From positions 1,984,001 through 2,048,000 of the forward strand of contig NC_089450.1 in NCBI RefSeq assembly GCF_026210795.1: DNA of 64,000 nt, given 5' to 3'. A model generated the notes under the pieces. That model was not told the DNA's origin. It saw nothing but the letters and a program-made list of their open reading frames with translations, and searched no databases. Positions 21,882 through 32,712 of the stretch are shown one piece after another. A program made the translations under genes and the position numbers. Numbering within the stretch: position 1 is the stretch's first letter; every line of letters starts with the position of its first letter. The stretch comes from Rhizophagus irregularis. Taxonomy: Eukaryota; Glomeromycota; Glomeromycetes; Glomerales; Glomeraceae.

Positions 21882-23066
21882 GTGTCTGAAACTAGTACAC
21901 CTTATACTCCAGCTTCCACCTCTACTTCTGTTGCTGGAAATGAGTCGGTCTCGTTGGCGGACGATATTAAAAAATATGACACGGCTAAGCTTATAGATTT
22001 TTTGCGTGGGGAAAAAGACTTAGGTCTTGACGACGAAGACTTGGAGATAATTCGCAAGAGGAAAATTAATGGCCGTGCTTTTCTCAAGACGAGCAAGGAA
22101 GAATTTGAGCGTTATGGTTTGGAAGGAGGACCCGCGACAAATCTTGCGGACTTCGCTAAGGAGTGTAAGGATAAAAAATTAAAAGCGTTCTCCTCGTACC
22201 TCAGTTTGAGTGAGGTGTTAGCGGAATGTGGTCTTGACTCCGATGGTATAGATTCTATCCCGCTCTTTTCTCCCCCAACATATGAAATTCAAGATAGCAA
22301 TAAAGTTTTCAAGCGTTGCATGGAAGAGATTTTTGGCAGGTTGCGCTACGGAACTTTCAGCCGGATAGTTTGGAGGCCATGCGTAATGAATATGTCATAG
22401 CACTTCTTCACGCTTTCATCCATATCGTCATGGATGAAACTAACAAGGAGATTAGCATGCGCCTCAGTATGGAATAATTGGTGAAGAGAGCCGAGGCCGG
22501 ATCGATTATGCAATCAAGGTATTTAACTTATTTCCCTTTGGGCCACTAACACGGACTATGCAATATGTGAGTAGGAAGCCGAAGACCTTATTTGCATCAC
22601 GGAGGATAAACAGCATAAAGTTCCCGTGGGTTTCGCACAAAATATCAAACAGCTTCAGAGCGCATGTGAGACGAATAAGAGGAAGAGAAAGAGGGGTGAT
22701 GATGATTTCGATTATATCTACGGTATTGTCACAACAGGTCGGGATTGGCATTTTCTCCTATATAGCCCTGGAAAAATATCCAAGGCAAGTGATACCGCTT
22801 ATTCAATCGAATTTACAAAGAAGGCCTTGGACCCGAACTCCGAAGAATACCTGTCATTGCGAAAGGGCGTGAATAAAGTTTTGAGCATAATCGTTGAGTT
22901 GTTGAAGGATAGGGCGTGTGTGGATGATGAACCAGAAAGGAAGAAAATTAGGATAGAGAGTTATCGTTCGTCCGAAGGAAAAAATAATTGTGTAGCAGTT
23001 ATTAGCATAGACATCATGTATCACGGGCTAGGTCCCGAACTTTGTATTTATTTTTGCATGTATTAA
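21882..23066 (+). pseudogene. SAM-domain multicopy protein, degenerate copy
   Basis: Matches a highly repeated protein family that I recall from Rhizophagus: a Ser/Thr-rich N-terminus, then a SAM-like helical domain (DIKKYDTAKLIDFLRG, INGRAFLKTSKEEFERYGL, GGPATNLADFAKECK), then a C-terminal half with FDYIYGIVTTGRDWHFLLYS and VVELLKDRA-type motifs. The start is a GTG with no in-frame ATG after the upstream stop at 21867, so the normal ATG appears lost. The frame shifts near 22352 and again near 22465. An intron at 22519-22574 (GTATTT to GTAG) joins cleanly to exon 2 at 22575. The 3' end is also shifted relative to the paralogue at 24330. TATAAAAA at 21865-21872 is a plausible TATA box. Function of the family is unknown. 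Confidence 0.7.
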
Positions 23067-23539
23067 TAAAAAATTTTTTTCCTGGAAAAAGTAATCTGCG
23101 TTCCAAATTGGAACGGACGTGGGAAGCAAAGATAAGCGTTAAAACTGGATAAAGCTACCATATTTCATTTCAGGCAACTCTTCTGAAACTGGGTTTCAAT
23201 TTTTACTTAAGCATGCCACAGCTTCCGAATTTTCTCTAGTTCTCCGAATTTCGAGCCAACTGCTGTTTCCCAAAATCGGTTGGGAACCAAGACAGTAATA
23301 CTACAGCTCGATTTTTGGAGCACTAATTTTTTCCGTGTTTTAGTATTTTTGTTATCGTTTCACAATAAAATTAATGAAGCATTTGTGTATCGGAAATAAA
23401 TCACATACTAGTTTTGGGTAGGCGTAAGCAAAGAAGCAATGGTAGATTTATTTGAAAATTAAATTTACATCAAATTTGAAATATGAGATCGTATTTTTTT
23501 TGAATATATAGATAAAGAAAACACAAAATACAAGTAATT
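23067..23539. other. Intergenic DNA between degenerate multicopy genes
   Basis: AATAAAAAATT polyadenylation-like sequence at about 23064. Composition is less AT-biased than elsewhere; no gene recognised. Confidence 0.4.
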
Positions 23540-23880
23540 CATTCAACGTTTTCTCTTCCTTGAGTTTGACTAGGACTTGCATCATGTTGATTTGCGTATA
23601 CGTGAGGAGATTGCGAAGGTGCAAAAATCTGGAGTCTTAGGTTTGGATTCGCGTAGAGTTGAAATAACGTTCCTGTTGTCTGCAAAAGATTTTGTTTACT
23701 TAGTTTTTGACTTCTGATGTATAAACTCTTCAGATTATAATTACCTGAGTAATCCTTTCCATTTCAGCTTGTACTGTAAGTCTTTTATTTCCTTGATAAA
23801 AGTTTCTTCTAATTGATGAATAGCCTTTCTACCATCACCATCTTTAATTTCAATCGTATTTGACCGTCCTTTAGATTAAA
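23540..23880 (-). pseudogene. Unidentified two-exon gene fragment (minus strand)
   Basis: Minus-strand reading gives IEIKDGDGRKAIHQLEETF, then after a one-base frame change YQGNKRLTVQAEMERITQ. A GT...AG intron follows (about 23743 down to 23680, GTAATT to TGCAG). The last exon reads TGTLFQLYANPNLRLQIFAP and SPSQTQGREN and stops near 23545. The splice junction keeps frame. The amino-acid makeup is credible and the Gln/Ser/Pro tail resembles a disordered C-terminus. The family is not recognised. The frame change and missing 5' end suggest a relic. Confidence 0.45.
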
Positions 23881-24329
23881 GAGTAATTGAAGAACATTAA
23901 AAGTTCAGTGATTCATTGAAATTAATTTTTTGCGTGGAAGAAAATGACTATTTTTATTTTTGGGTAAATTTGATTTTAAATAAACTCTATGATAAACTTC
24001 TGATAAATTGATGGACAATTTATTGCATTACACAAACACATGATCATAGGGCACAGAATTTTTTTCGGTGATACGGTGCAATCTTATAAGATTTTTATAT
24101 AAAGTTCGCGGACGGGACGATTACGCGAATTCAATAGTGAATGAACTCTGCAATGGCAACTTCTGGGATTGTAAACTAATACTCATTATTTGTTCTAGGA
24201 ATTCTGAAGACATTTAGCTTCATGAATGCGAATAACAAATTTTCAGTGTAGGCTTTACTAAGGTTAATGTTGTTGACTGTTGATTTATTTTCTGACATTG
24301 CAAATTCATATAGTAAGCAAGACAGAATA

Positions 24330-24560
24330 TCAAAACTCACTTGCTGAAGACGCACTCAACGATCCAACCGAGTTGCGCAAGAATGTGAGTTTGTTAAAGG
24401 ATAGAGTAACAATTGGTGAAGAACCCACAAGCAAAAAACGCCATATAGAAGAGATATTCAAGAAAAAATAAATGTATAGGATACTATAGCATAGAAAATT
24501 TGTCATGTATCACGGGAAAAGTCCCGAACATTTGTATTTATTTTTCGCATGTAATAATAA
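24330..24560 (+). pseudogene. C-terminal fragment of a second SAM-family copy
   Basis: ALNDPTELRKNVSLLKDRV followed by EEPTSKKRHIEEIFKKK and TAA (24471) corresponds to the last about 50 residues of the family seen at 21882-23066. The 3' flank (ATGTATCACGGG, GTCCCGAAC, TTTGTATTTATTTTT) is homologous to 23018-23060, so this is a true paralogous end rather than chance. The rest of the gene is missing. Confidence 0.7.
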
Positions 24561-24653
24561 AAAATTTTTCTTGGCATTTTTCCGTCCCGGAAACTTTTTG
24601 GTAATATTTAAAACATTGAACAATTCCTTTCAAATATAAAATTATTATTGATC

Positions 24654-25860
24654 ATGTCAGTCAACAAAGCTAACACATCTGAGCTTGAATTATTGAGACA
24701 GCGCATTAGAGAGCTTGAGGCCGAGAATGCTGAAATGCCTGATCTTAGAAGAAAGATCTCAGAGTTTGATGCTGAGAAAACTGAACTTAAGCATAGGATT
24801 GCTGAGGCTCTAAAAATGACTGAGGAAGAAAGAACGAGGCGTGATGCTGAGAATGCCAAACACAAGGCCAGAATCGAGGAGTTGGAATCTGAGTTTAGAG
24901 ATAGAATTATGAAAGTGGAACAGAAGCAGACTCTAAATGATAATTCTTCTAACAACAATTCATCTAACTTCAATTTGGTTGCAGATCAGGTGCCAATGGT
25001 AACGATCACGAGAAACCATTGGTGGATACTTCATTACCTGAAGACAAGGAAACGGACGCTTTCTTGGATGAGATGCATAAGAAAAAGGTTAGTAATGAGA
25101 TTAGGCAGAGAAATTGGGAGTGCCAAACCGATAGAAAGAAACTTCAAACCCAAGAGTCTCTTTTAACACATCCCGAAGAGAAAATGCTTCAAGAGATCAA
25201 ATGTCCTACCTCTGATCCAGTGATCCATGATCAAAAGAGAGTTACCGGAGGTAGCAGATCACATAAGAAAAAAGGAATAGATGAACTCAAGCACAAATTA
25301 TTCAGTCCCCTCTGGAATCTGATAGTCCATCCTCTATAAACTATAATAATGTGAATGAAGTTTCTGAGACAGCCTGTTCCGAAAAAGTTACCTATAGCAT
25401 TGATGAAGTCTCACAACATCTAGCTCAGTTATGTGACAAAGCCATCGATGCCGAAGATAGGGCAAATCAAGCTAATCAGGAAGAAATTTTATGTTGGTGC
25501 CTCTACTGGAAGGATTTCAGAGATCAGCTTAATGAAATTATTAGAAGTAATAGTGGTAAATTTGGTGAAAAGAAGGTGAGAAGTATGCTTTATGACACCT
25601 TCGCAAAAAAAAAGATCACAAGAATTGGGGCTAAAAGTTAGGGATGTATTATGGGATAGCTTGCGTAAGAAAACTCAGAGAGCTGAAAAAAACTATAAAT
25701 TATTCGAAAAAGTGGGTCTAGATAAGATCAAGTATAGCGCGAATTCCATTTCAGAGCTTACTGATGCTTAATTTCAAGAGATTATAGATTATGGTATATC
25801 TTTGGAAAAGTTGTCTCCAGAAGCTGATCATGTGACCGAAATTTTCGAGACAGCCCATTA
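24654..25860 (+). pseudogene. Coiled-coil multicopy protein, degenerate copy
   Basis: Begins MSVNKANTSELELLRQRI and continues as a long heptad coiled coil (about residues 8-85, ELEAEN repeats), then a Ser/Asn linker (DNSSNNNSSNFN). A lysine-rich middle (DKETDAFLDEMHKKKVSNEI) and a conserved C-terminal helical region follow (EILCWCLYWKDF, KKVRSMLYDTF, YKLFEKVGLDKIK, SANSISELTD). This matches a repeated family I recall from Rhizophagus with no known function. Frames break near 24997, between about 25290 and 25320, and at the A-run around 25608. A TAA at 25769-25771 replaces what is normally Gln. Non-functional as one protein. Confidence 0.7.
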
Positions 25861-26745
25861 GGGTGCGAAATTAATGAATCATAGTTTGGATTACATATGA
25901 TGATCATGATGATCATTAATTATTTATGGGATCTGCGGAATAATAATTTTGGTTCTAATCATATAGAATTTTTAAATCCTTATTTTTGTATGATAATGTT
26001 TACTATTAAACATATACAATAAACTAATAGAAAGATTTTTTGATTTTATATTTTAAATATGAAATTAATTGGCACAATTAATTAGTACAATAATAAATAC
26101 ATATTTAAAATTAAGTTATACCAATTGTAAAGTTAACAAGATTAATTGAAATTATTTGCTTAATCAGAAATAGTGAAAGCTAAAAATAGAGAAAAAACAC
26201 AATTATAAATTGTTCAAAAAGAGTTAAACTGAAATAATTTTTTTGTCATAGTATATTACAAATCTGCTTAATACCATTGTTGTAACTTACTTTTTTATGT
26301 ATAGTTGATTATAAAAAAATAATTATATCCTGCATTACTGATAAATATTATTTAAAAATAATTGTATGCAAGAATTAATTATGTATGTAAATGTAGGGAT
26401 TAATTATTTATGTAAATGCAAGATAAATATTTTTTTTTTTTGTCGCTGCAGCACATTTATTAATTAATTAAAATAAAATTCATGTCAATACATATACAAA
26501 TAATACAACATAAATTTAAACTAATTTGGTAATTAATAAACCACTCGTTATTCTATGCACTGTCAGGTGAATTTGGAACTATGAGAGTAAGTCCAATGTG
26601 TAATTGTCCTTTCTTAGAGGGAATTCCCCTTCTCCCAGTCTCAGTTCTAGAAAAATTCAGCAAGACCTACTATGATACAACAATAAAAAAAAAGGATTTT
26701 AACAAAAAAAATTCAGGGTAAAAAAAAGGTTAATAAAATTTAAAC
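25861..26745. other. AT-rich intergenic DNA
   Basis: No gene seen. A T-run followed by TCGCTGCAGCAC near 26440 and a slightly GC-richer patch at 26560-26660 have no recognised identity. Confidence 0.5.
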
Positions 26746-26749
26746 TAGA

Positions 26750-27530
26750 TGGCGAGTGCTCCAATATCCCAAAACTCCAATTTGGCCCAATCCTCCCATC
26801 AGTTAGCCAGTGATCTTAGCAACGCCCTAATTTCAGCTAAAATTAAAAGTTTGTCATTGCTGTCAAAGCCTTTATTTTTTGAAGTAGATTGCTTCTTTTT
26901 TCCTAAAGACTTCCTCTTCTATTTCTGTCCATCTAAGTCCTTCTGCGAAACATTTGAATTCTTGTTTTGGTTCTGCTTCTGAGTAGAATCTGTCTTTTTT
27001 GATGACTTATTTCTAGGCTGATTCAAGGTGGGCAAAAAATATCAAGTCCAAATACCTTTAAATTCTTTGAAGTTGAAATCTGTATTAAATGCTTTATCCA
27101 GACTTGCCCAAGTATCAAAATACGCAATCAACTTTCTACGTTCATGATCTTGAATAATTTTGAAAGCTAAAGCACTATCCAGTTGTGATAGCATAAATTG
27201 GGTAGAGTTTTCTGCATTGTAAACAAAATTATTAGTAATAGATTTGGGAATATCCATAATAACAGCCTGAAATTTTTTACGCTCTTTATGCTGCTTCAGA
27301 GTCTAAGATGCAGTAAACCATCATACAGGCATTCCTCTAAATGGAGCAGTCCAAACTCCATTATTCCAATTCGTCAAAGCCCACTTGTTGAAGTCAATAA
27401 ACACAGTCACAGTCAAATACTTCTTTTGTGTCTTTACTTTGAATGCAATTACCTGACCCCATTTTCCTAGGTTTGTAAGGATATCAAGTTGTGGCATGGT
27501 GGAGGGAATATCATAAATAACTATCTCATG
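26750..27530 (-). pseudogene. RRM-like multicopy protein relic (minus strand)
   Basis: Minus-strand frame from about 27530: VIYDIPSTMPQLDILTNLGK, WGQVIAFKVKTQKKYLTVTV, NGVWTAPFRGMPV, then KERKKFQAVIMDIPKSITNN, LDSALAFKIIQDHERRKLIA and YFDTWASLDKAF. The alternation of IP.S, W/G.V and K..RKL/I.YF resembles two RRM-like beta-alpha folds and matches a repeated Rhizophagus family, possibly an ORF1-like protein of a mobile element (inference). Stops at 27321-27323 and 27303-27305 (complement TGA and TAG) replace Arg and Trp; both fit C-to-T or G-to-A changes. A further stop at 27042 precedes a Lys/Ser-rich tail. Degenerate. Confidence 0.55.
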
Positions 27531-27539
27531 AACATTAAT

Positions 27540-27906
27540 AGAAATATTTTAATATTTGTATTAATAACAATATGATATATAAATATATTAATTAATTGAA
27601 AATTAGATTTAAAATATTTAATTGATTTAAATAAATATTATTAAATAAAAATCTTTTTTTTATACAATGCCACAAAATTTAAAGCAGTATAATTATCTTA
27701 AAAAAGCATGTTTAATTCATTTAAATTAAAAAAATTTAGTATTTAGTAAAATTAATATCAATGAAAATTCATTAGAAGATATAAATATTGATGAATATCA
27801 AAATTTTAATCAGCAAATATTAATAGATCAAATTATAAATCTAACTTGCAAACTATCTAACCAAAATGCTTGAAACGGCAGGTTCATTATATCCAATGGC
27901 GATTGT
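27540..27906. other. AT-rich sequence with a small coding-like scrap
   Basis: From 27668 a plus-strand frame MPQNLKQYNYLKKACLIHLN ends quickly; 27760-27870 reads ENSLEDINIDEYQNFNQQIL. It may be a fragment of a transposon ORF, but the family cannot be named. Confidence 0.25.
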
Positions 27907-28039
27907 CACTGGTCGAAATCAAAAAAATCGGACATATGGAAAATCGGCCAAAAATCAGACCAAAATTGGCTAACATTATAAATCGGCACATCTGATTGAT
28001 GCCAATCAGACAATTCGATAAAAATTCAGCAAAAAATCA

Positions 28040-28880
28040 TCATATTTGATTAACGGCTGATTGATGCTAGTTGAAATCAAAAAAAAAATGGACAAATGGC
28101 AAATCAACCTAAAATTTGCCCGATATTCAAATATGATACTTCAGATTTATGAAAAATTGACAATTCAATAAAAATTCAATAAAAATTCAACAAAAATTTG
28201 GCAAAAAAATCATCATATTTGATTGATGGCTGATTGATGCTGGTTGAAATCAAAAAAAAAATCGGACAAAATGGCAAATCAACCTAAAATTTGCCCAATA
28301 TTCAAATATGCACTTCCGATTTATGAAAAATTGACAATTCAATAAAAATTCAATAAAAATTCAACAAAAATTTGGCAAAAAATCATTATATTTGATTGAC
28401 GGCTGATTGATGCTGGTTGAAATCAAAAAAAAAATCGGACAAAATGGCAAATCAACCTAAAATTTACCCAATATTCAAATATGATACTTCAGATTTATGA
28501 AAAATTGACAATTCAATAAAAATTCAATAAAAATTCAACAAAAATTTGGCAAAAAAATCATCATATTTGATTGACGGCTGATTGATGCTGGTTGAAATCA
28601 AAAAAAAAATCGGACAAAATGGCAAATCAACCTAAAATTTACCTAATATTCAAATATGCACTTCCGATTTATGAAAAATTGACAATTCAATAAAAATTCA
28701 ATAAAAATTTGATAAAAATTCGGCAAAAAAATCATCATATTTGATTGACGGCTGATTGATGTTAGTTAAAAATCAAAAAAAAATCAGACAAATGGCAAAT
28801 CAGCCTAAAATTTGCCCAATATTGGTTAAAATTACAAATTGGCACTTCTGATTTGTGGCATACTGGTTAATGATTTATGG
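28040..28880. repeat. About 173-bp tandem satellite, five copies
   Basis: ATTTGATTGACGGCTGATTG recurs at about 28046, 28218, 28388, 28564 and 28738 (spacing 170-176). Each unit also contains TTGACAATTCAATAAAAATT and ATGGCAAATCAACCTAAAAT. Copies differ by few substitutions. Not coding. Confidence 0.9.
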
Positions 28881-29289
28881 TTGAATCTTTTCATATTATT
28901 GATATATGTAATTTATGATAAATAATAAATATTCGGTTATCCTCATTAAAAATTGCATGAACGGTCCCTAATATTATTGTTGGATGATTTAAACTATATA
29001 ATAGTTTAAATCATAATCTGTCACCTGATTTATTCAATAGTTAGAAATTTGCTCATTTTTCAATTGGGTATCAATCAAAATTAAACTATTATAATATTTA
29101 CTATTTGTTGATCAATTATAATAAGACGTGACGCGTATTGTATTAAAAGTATAATTAGTATAATTTTAGCTTTAAGATTAATTTAAGATTACAACCTTTT
29201 AACCTTTTTTTTTCCTCAAAACAAAATATTTCTCTTTTATTGCTCTATGGTTCAAATTGGGAATTGATAAAAGAATCTCAATTTTTTCC

Positions 29290-29620
29290 GATTTAATAAA
29301 TATCAGTATGCCAGTATTGAAGAAAAAAAATTTTTTTTATTCCAGCATTCCGATTTACTGTAATGAAATGAAATAATAAAAATATATTTTTTTTTATTAT
29401 TTTTAATATTATTTGCAGGTTCCGGCATTCCGATTTAATGAAAATATTCTTTATTTGTACATGATATCGGGTATGCTGGTATCAAAAAAAATATCTTTTT
29501 TTATCATTTGCAGGTTCCAATGTTCCGATTTAACGATTATTTATAGATGGATATCGGTATGCCGGTATTAATAATTTTTTTTGTATTTCTGGCATTCCAA
29601 TTTAATGATCAAATCAGCTA
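29290..29620 (+). repeat. CCGGCATTCCGAT / ATCGGTATGCCGG repeat block with splice-like junctions
   Basis: About three units of 100-120 bases. Each has a T-rich tract, TTTGCAG, GTTCCGGCATTCCGATTTAA or a variant, then ATATCGGGTATGC. The two words are near-inverse, so each unit can fold. The layout (pyrimidine tract, CAG, short segment, GTATGC) foreshadows the mini-exon array downstream. The 110-codon ORF at 29627-29959 is probably fortuitous. Confidence 0.6.
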
Positions 29621-29960
29621 AATCAAATGGTGGAGGTTTGGAAAAAATTATTCAAAATGAAAAAGGAAATTGCTGTAATTGCAAGTATGAACAAGCAATT
29701 TGAACAATCGGCAAAATACCGGAACGTTTTTTCTGCAAAATATTATAATAAATGCAAAAAAAAGCCTAATTTTTTAACGGTAGATCGATATGCCGGTATT
29801 TCCGAAAATGGCTCTTTTTTTGTTGATCAGATGGATCATCGGATATCCATCTTTTTTTTTATAAAAAAATTTTTTTTTTTTAACCTTCCGGACACCATTT
29901 TACATTCCGATCCTCATGCGGACGGCGGAAAAATTCATTTAGGGCAACCTCAGAACTAAC

Positions 29961-32200
29961 GGAACGGCACTTAGAAGGTATTTAGAGAGGAGAAGGGATT
30001 GTTTTTTTTAAATTGGAGCGTTAATATACATTTATTAACGTTCCACTTTCTTTTTTTTATTGTAGACCCTCAAGACGCTTTTCACTTTTAGGAACCTTGA
30101 AAGGAAGGTAATGCCCCGAAGAATTTTTTTATTTTTATTTAATGCGGAACGTTAGGTATAAACTAACATTGTTTTCTTTTTTTTTATTAGGTCCAGGACG
30201 CCGCTGGATTCCATTTTGAAGGTATAAACCTTCGATCGAAAAAATAAAGACGAAAAAAAAAATTTGGGAGAGGGATAAAGAGAAAAATCGGGTTGAAAAA
30301 AGAAACTGAAAAGGAAAAAGAAAGAAAGGATAAAAAAAAAGCCAGCGCAATGGAGTTTTTTGTCCAGCACCCAATAACGATCACCCAAATTTTCCCAAAT
30401 TAATGGAACCGCCAAAGAAAAAAATTTTCTATTTTGATAAAGACAATTTAATAATCGAGGAGTATCAAGGTGCGAAACTTCTATTAATTCTGTTAGAAGT
30501 GTTAAAATTTCTGTTATATTTGACATGATGTAAGAAAGAAGGAGATTTCAATTCTTTAACTTTCTTTAAATTTAGGGAAAAAAAAAATTTATTTCAGCGA
30601 AACGTTACTAACGTTTCGATTTTCTTTTTTTTTAGGTTTTGGCTCTTCGGTTTCCGTATGACTGGATGGAATTTCGAAGGTACCTCTTCGAAATTCCGCA
30701 TTTTTTTCTTTTTTTATTTGAACGAAACGTTACTAACATTTCGATTTTCTTTTTTTAGGTTTTGGCTCTTCGGTTTCCGTATGACTGGATGGAATTTCGA
30801 AGGTGCTCTTCGAAATTCCGCATTTTTTTTCTTTTTTTATTTGAACGAAACGTTACTAACGTTTCGATTTTCTTTTTTTTAGGTTTTGGCTCTTCGGTTT
30901 CCGTATGACTGGATGGAATTTCGAAGGTACCTCTTCGAAATTCCGCATTTTTTTTTCTTTTTTTATTTGAACGAAACGTTACTAACGTTTCGATTTTCTT
31001 TTTTTTAGGTTTTCGGCTCTTCGGTTTCCGTATGTCTGGATGGAATTTCGAAGGTACCTCTTCGAAATTCCGATTTTTTATTCTTTTTTTATTTGAACGA
31101 AACGTTGACTAACGTTTCGGTTTTCTTTTTTTTTTTAGATTTTTGGCTTCCCAGGCGGCATTTTGAAGGTGAAACTTCGAAAAAAAAATTTTTTTTTTTA
31201 TTTTATTTTAACAAACGTTAACTAACGTTCGTTCTTAATTTTGTAGGTCCAGAACACCAAAGTGCGGGGCTCCGATTTGGCCAAATCTACAGGTAAAGTT
31301 TCGTATTTTCGAAACTTAATAAAAAAACGTTAATTTTAACGTTTTTTATATTTTTTTATAGGAAATTGGCTCTGAATTGGCCAATCCTATAGGTAAAGTT
31401 TTGAAGTTTCTTCCTTCGAAACTTTCATAAAAAACGGTTATTTTTAACGTTTTTTATATTTTTTATAGGAAATCGGCTCTGATTTGGCCAATCCTATAGG
31501 TAAAGTTTCGTATTTTCGAAACTTAATAAAAAAACGTTTATTTTAACGTTTTTTAATTATTTTTTATTTTTTTTTGTAGGGAAATCGGCTCCAATTTGGA
31601 TACCGGAATTCTGCAAGTAAAGTTTCGATTTTTGAAACTTTTTGACGAAACTTAATAAAAACATTAACGTTTTTTTATTATATTTCATTGATTTTTTTTG
31701 CAGGGAAATCGGCTCCAATTTTGATACCGAAATCCCGCAAGTAAAGTTTCGATTTTTGAAACTTTTTGATGAAACTTAATAAAAACATTAACGTTTTTTT
31801 ATTATATTTCATTGATTTTTTTTGCAGGGAAACCGGCTCCAATTTGGATACCGAAATCCCGCAAGTAAAGTTTCTATTTTTGAAACTTTTTGACGAAACT
31901 TAATAAAAAATGTTTAATTTAACGTTTTTTTATTATTTTTATTATTTTTTTTGTAGGGAAATCGGCTCCAATTTGCCATCCTACAGGTAACGTTTTGATT
32001 TTCTGGGAATTAAGGAATTTAACATATACCGGAATCCCAGGTTAGTTTCGAAACAAAAAATTCAAAACTTTTATAAAAAAGTATTTTATTATTTACGCAA
32101 TTAAACATTATTAACGTTATTCTGGGGTCTTTTAGATGCATGGAAATTCAGTAAGGTGATTTTAAACGGCTACTTCACCTTTCAAGTTTTCAGGCAACTG
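29961..32200 (+). repeat. Array of mini-exon/mini-intron-like tandem units
   Basis: At least 14 exon-like segments of 30-46 bases, each preceded by a pyrimidine tract ending TAG or CAG and followed by GTA or GTG: 30066-30107, 30191-30221, 30636-30679, 30759-30802, 30883-30926, 31009-31053, 31139-31168, 31247-31292, 31362-31392, 31469-31499, 31580-31616, 31704-31740, 31828-31864 and 31957-31986. In the 30636-31053 block the unit is 123-126 bases. Its intron-like part holds TACTAAC (30606-30612, 30731-30737, 30854-30860, 30980-30986) at the tip of the hairpin CGAAACGTT/AACGTTTCG. The exon end plus GTACCT forms a second hairpin (GGAATTTCGAAG/CTTCGAAATTCC) with GT in the loop. Exon lengths are mostly not multiples of three, so a repeated protein is unlikely. 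Whether it is transcribed or spliced is unknown. Confidence 0.75.
30344..30526 (-). pseudogene. F-box-like N-terminal fragment inside the array
   Basis: Minus-strand frame starting with ATG at 30526: MSNITEILTLLTELIEVSHL, then DTPRLLNCLYQNRKFFSLAV and PLIWENLGDRYW. The spacing L..CL..NR.F..LAVP..W.N resembles the F-box-like N-terminus of the large Rhizophagus F-box/LRR families. Similarity ends near 30344, where the frame runs into low-complexity F/S-rich sequence. No LRRs follow. Probably a captured or relic gene fragment. Confidence 0.45.
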
Positions 32201-32244
32201 GAATATTGATTTTTGGGCGAAATTGTTTTATATGTATATGTAAT

Positions 32245-32560
32245 ATTTTAAATTTCAGAATAAAATTTACTGTAATTTGCGATACAATTCAGAATAAAAT
32301 TTACTGCAATTCAGATGCAATTCAGAATAAAATTAACTGCAATTCAGACGCAATTCAGAATAAAATTTACCACAATTCAGATTAAAATTTACTGTAATTC
32401 AGATTAAAATTTACCGCAATTCAGATTAAAATTTACTGCAATTCAGATTAAAATTTATCACAATTTATCAAAATTTATCATAATTCAGAATAAATTCACT
32501 GCAATTCGGTAAATTTATGAATATATTTTTTAAACAATTCAGATTAAAAATACTAAGCAA
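32245..32560. repeat. CAATTCAGATTAAAATTTAC tandem repeat
   Basis: About ten variants of a 22-31-base word (ACTGCAATTCAGATTAAAAT, ACGCAATTCAGAATAAAATT) in direct tandem. Non-coding. Confidence 0.85.
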
Positions 32561-32712
32561 TCCAGATACAATTCGGACATTCTGATCGGCATCGATCGGC
32601 CTGCCAATCGGAACTTTTTTTGGATTGATAATTCGGCCATCTTTATCACCAAATTCAGCCTAAAATCGGACATCCGATTTCTAGCTGATTTGGACTATTT
32701 CGACCAGTGATG

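Larger units (their letters stand above)
27907..32709. mobile_element. Possible 4.8-kb composite element bounded by CACTGGTCGAAAT termini
   Basis: CACTGGTCGAAATC at 27907 and its inverse (ATTTCGACCAGTG, ending 32709) bracket three different repeat blocks. The next inner bases also match loosely (ATCGGACATATG against ATCGGATGTCCGAT). CACTG-type ends suggest hAT, but the 8-mers outside (GCGATTGT and ATGTACTA) do not match, so either the duplication has decayed or these are ends of two separate elements. No transposase is present. Confidence 0.4.

Noticed and set aside
22506..22872. Overlapping ORFs on both strands within the SAM-family copy
   Set aside because: Shadows of exon 2 and the intron of the degenerate SAM-family gene.
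29627..29959. 110-codon plus-strand ORF before the array
   Set aside because: Contains poly-Phe/Lys tracts and repeat-derived words (ATGCCGGTATT); most likely fortuitous.
30658..30882. 74-codon ORF reading through two array units
   Set aside because: Stays open only because a unit is 123 bases; it reads through the T-rich tract as poly-Phe, and other units break the frame.
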